NCBI GenBank assembly: GCA_902547825.1
Contig: CACCPE010000001.1
Location: 92,501 to 126,733, forward strand
DNA length: 34,233 nucleotides
Source: an uncultured Pelagibacteraceae bacterium
GTDB taxonomy: Bacteria > Pseudomonadota > Alphaproteobacteria > Pelagibacterales > Pelagibacteraceae
Reading direction: 5' to 3'
A program made the position numbers and the translations under genes. The notes under the pieces were generated by a model that worked only from the letters and a program-made list of their open reading frames with translations, was not told where the DNA came from and did no database searches. Position 1 is the stretch's first letter. Each line of letters opens with the position of its first letter. Shown piece after piece: positions 32,950-34,233 of the stretch.

Positions 32950-33765
32950 CTGAAACTATCAGTTTCAAATATTGCTTGGGGAAAAGAAAATTTCGATGAT
33001 TTTCTAATTTTACTGAAGGAGGAAAATTGTGACGGAGTTGAACTGGCACCTAGTTTGATCTGGGATGAGCCAGAAGCGTCATCAAGTATAAGCAGATTAA
33101 AGATAAAAAAAAAAATTAACGAGAAAGGGCTTAAACTTGTCGGTTTTCACTCTCTTTTATACACAAGACCGGATTTACAATTTTTTAGGGATGAAAATTC
33201 AAGAAAAAAAACAATTGATTATTTAATTAATTTAATAAAAATTTGCGCTGAACTTGGAGGTAAAAACTTAATTTTAGGCTCACCTTCTAATCGTATGCTC
33301 CATGGAAAAAGTTACAAAAAGTGTTTTGATCAATCTATAGAAGACTTTAAAGAGCTAGGCAACAAGGCAAAAGAGTTTGACATAAATTTTTGTATTGAGC
33401 CACTTGCAAAAAACATTTCCGAATTTATATGTACGAATCAGGAGGGAGCATCTTTAGTAAAGTCTGTTGGTCATTCTAATTTTAAATTGCATCTTGACAC
33501 AAAAACTATCTATGAAAATAGTGATGACATTGAACTTTTTTTAGAAAAAAACATTAATATTTGCGAACATATTCATATTAGTGAGATTAACCTTGCTCCT
33601 CTGACTAATAAACTTTTTAATCATTCTAATTTTTCTAAAGCATTAAAAAAATATAAATACGATAAATTTTTGTCAATAGAGATGAGGAAAGATCAAAAAA
33701 ATAAAAAAGAAAATATTAAAAAAAGCATATTTTTTTTAAGAAAAAATTATTTGACGAATGAATAA
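32950..33765 (+). CDS. TIM-barrel sugar isomerase/epimerase with likely CTG start
   Basis: The product resembles the xylose-isomerase-like TIM-barrel family (sugar phosphate isomerase/epimerase): GVELAP early, KLVGFHSLLYTRPDL, GGKNLILGSP, INFCIEPLAKN, FKLHLDTKTIYEN, EHIHISEI and SIEMRK give the alternating strands and Glu/His/Asp metal ligands. The first ATG (33055) would delete the first strand. The frame stays open upstream, and the 35 codons from CTG at 32950 encode a typical start, M/L-KLSVSNIAWGKENFDDF. GGAGG at 32936-32940 is correctly spaced and no ATG, GTG or TTG exists between the previous stop and this CTG. A start of CTG, or an ATG changed by error, is inferred. About 271 residues. 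Confidence 0.75.
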   Translation: MKLSVSNIAWGKENFDDFLILLKEENCDGVELAPSLIWDEPEASSSISRLKIKKKINEKGLKLVGFHSLLYTRPDLQFFRDENSRKKTIDYLINLIKICAELGGKNLILGSPSNRMLHGKSYKKCFDQSIEDFKELGNKAKEFDINFCIEPLAKNISEFICTNQEGASLVKSVGHSNFKLHLDTKTIYENSDDIELFLEKNINICEHIHISEINLAPLTNKLFNHSNFSKALKKYKYDKFLSIEMRKDQKNKKENIKKSIFFLRKNYLTNE

Positions 33766-34233
33766 CAGAAATCATTTAGATAAACTAAAGGAGTGGAAAA
33801 AAACAAAAAATATTTACTTAGATTGGATTGCTGAAAATAAGTTAAAAAAATTATTTTCAAATCAAATTACTTTTGATGGACTTTCATTATGGTGGGTAAA
33901 TTCTCTAACTTTTAAAGAAAATATGATTGAAAAAAAATGGTATCGTGATTTGAACAACAAAATGAATTTTAATAAAGATGTTAAATCTGGGAATAAGTTT
34001 ACATTCAACATCACATTTCATTTAAGACTACTAAAAAATTTTTTTTTAATAACTTTATGGTCAATATTAATCAGGATTATATCAAAAACTAGAAATAAAA
34101 AATATAATCATAATAATGTATTCCATTGTTATAACTACAATTTTTTCAAAGATAAAAATTTTAGCGATAGATGTTATGGAGAAACACCAAAAGTTAATGG
34201 TAGAGATAATTTACTCTTGATCTCTATAATAAA
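33758..34233 (+). CDS. Partial hypothetical surface-carbohydrate protein, runs off the window
   Basis: An open frame begins with ATG at 33758, overlapping the stop of the TIM-barrel gene, and continues without a stop to the window end (158 codons). It starts MNNRNHLDKLKEWKKTK and has FDGLSLWWVN near residues 39-48, which resembles N-terminal motifs of uncharacterised surface carbohydrate biosynthesis proteins, and a hydrophobic stretch LKNFFLITLWSILIRII around 92-108. The overlapping start and shared strand make it a member of the same operon. Its function cannot be assigned from this fragment. Confidence 0.65.
   Translation, partial: MNNRNHLDKLKEWKKTKNIYLDWIAENKLKKLFSNQITFDGLSLWWVNSLTFKENMIEKKWYRDLNNKMNFNKDVKSGNKFTFNITFHLRLLKNFFLITLWSILIRIISKTRNKKYNHNNVFHCYNYNFFKDKNFSDRCYGETPKVNGRDNLLLISII

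Noticed and set aside
1-34233. CRISPR arrays, insertion sequences, tRNA genes and phage genes
   Set aside because: No regularly spaced repeats, transposase or integrase-like proteins, terminal inverted repeats or tRNA cloverleaf were seen on either strand.

Overview
Organism. The window is very A/T-rich, has tightly packed or overlapping genes, and opens with the 3' end of an alphaproteobacterial-type 23S rRNA. That rRNA is followed not by a 5S rRNA but by more than 34 kb of surface-polysaccharide genes. From established knowledge, marine SAR11 bacteria (Pelagibacterales, 'Candidatus Pelagibacter') carry a hypervariable island, HVR2, between the 23S and 5S rRNA genes. The best reading is therefore the start of a SAR11 HVR2 island. 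The organism call is an inference from layout and composition.

Layout. (1) 1-136: end of 23S rRNA. (2) 137-328: promoter with an exact palindromic operator, then a leader ending in an ops-like element. (3) 329-9054: operon 1 (+): 2-hydroxyacid dehydrogenase, methyltransferase, PseC aminotransferase, PIG-L deacetylase, PseG-PseH fusion, sialic-acid-synthase family protein, AsnB-type amidotransferase and ATP-grasp ligase, closed by an A/T hairpin terminator. (4) 9074-10698: two minus-strand genes (methyltransferase, FAD-type oxidoreductase). (5) 10795-11657: control module: an operator-laden promoter, a small winged-helix regulator of the EPS-associated MarR type, and a NusG paralogue. (6) 11703-34233: a second ops-like element heads a co-directional run of at least 22.5 kb that continues past the window: a surface-carbohydrate protein, ABC flippase, PseB, nucleotide-sugar enzymes, LegG/NeuC, LegI/NeuB, carbamoyltransferase, class III aminotransferase, three CMP-sugar synthetase paralogues, PtmE, PtmA, a LIC12162-type transferase, a kinase-nucleotidyltransferase fusion, a radical SAM/SPASM enzyme, an SDR and a TIM-barrel isomerase.

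How the genes work together. Every step of pseudaminic acid synthesis has a candidate: PseB (14578), PseC (1989), PseH and PseG (fused, 3852), PseI candidate (5242) and PseF (25718). A second nonulosonic acid route (legionaminic or sialic type) is represented by the genes at 17911, 19040, 23172, 23896 and 24936. A third CMP-sugar synthetase (30345) sits in an unassigned module with a kinase-nucleotidyltransferase fusion, a radical SAM protein and a sugar isomerase. Other genes suggest decoration (deacetylation, amidation, carbamoylation, methylation), and the ABC protein probably flips a lipid-linked glycan.

Most notable. A self-contained regulatory circuit appears to control the island. Three perfect GTTCAA-N3-TTGAAC palindromes lie at just two promoters: that of operon 1 and that of the regulator pair. 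The 11-base element AAGTGCGGAGC lies in the leader of each of the two long polysaccharide operons. Its GCGGAGC core matches the GCGGTAGC core of the enterobacterial ops element with one T removed, and a NusG-family gene is encoded directly upstream of the second copy. This looks like an RfaH/ops-type dedicated antitermination system combined with a local repressor or activator.
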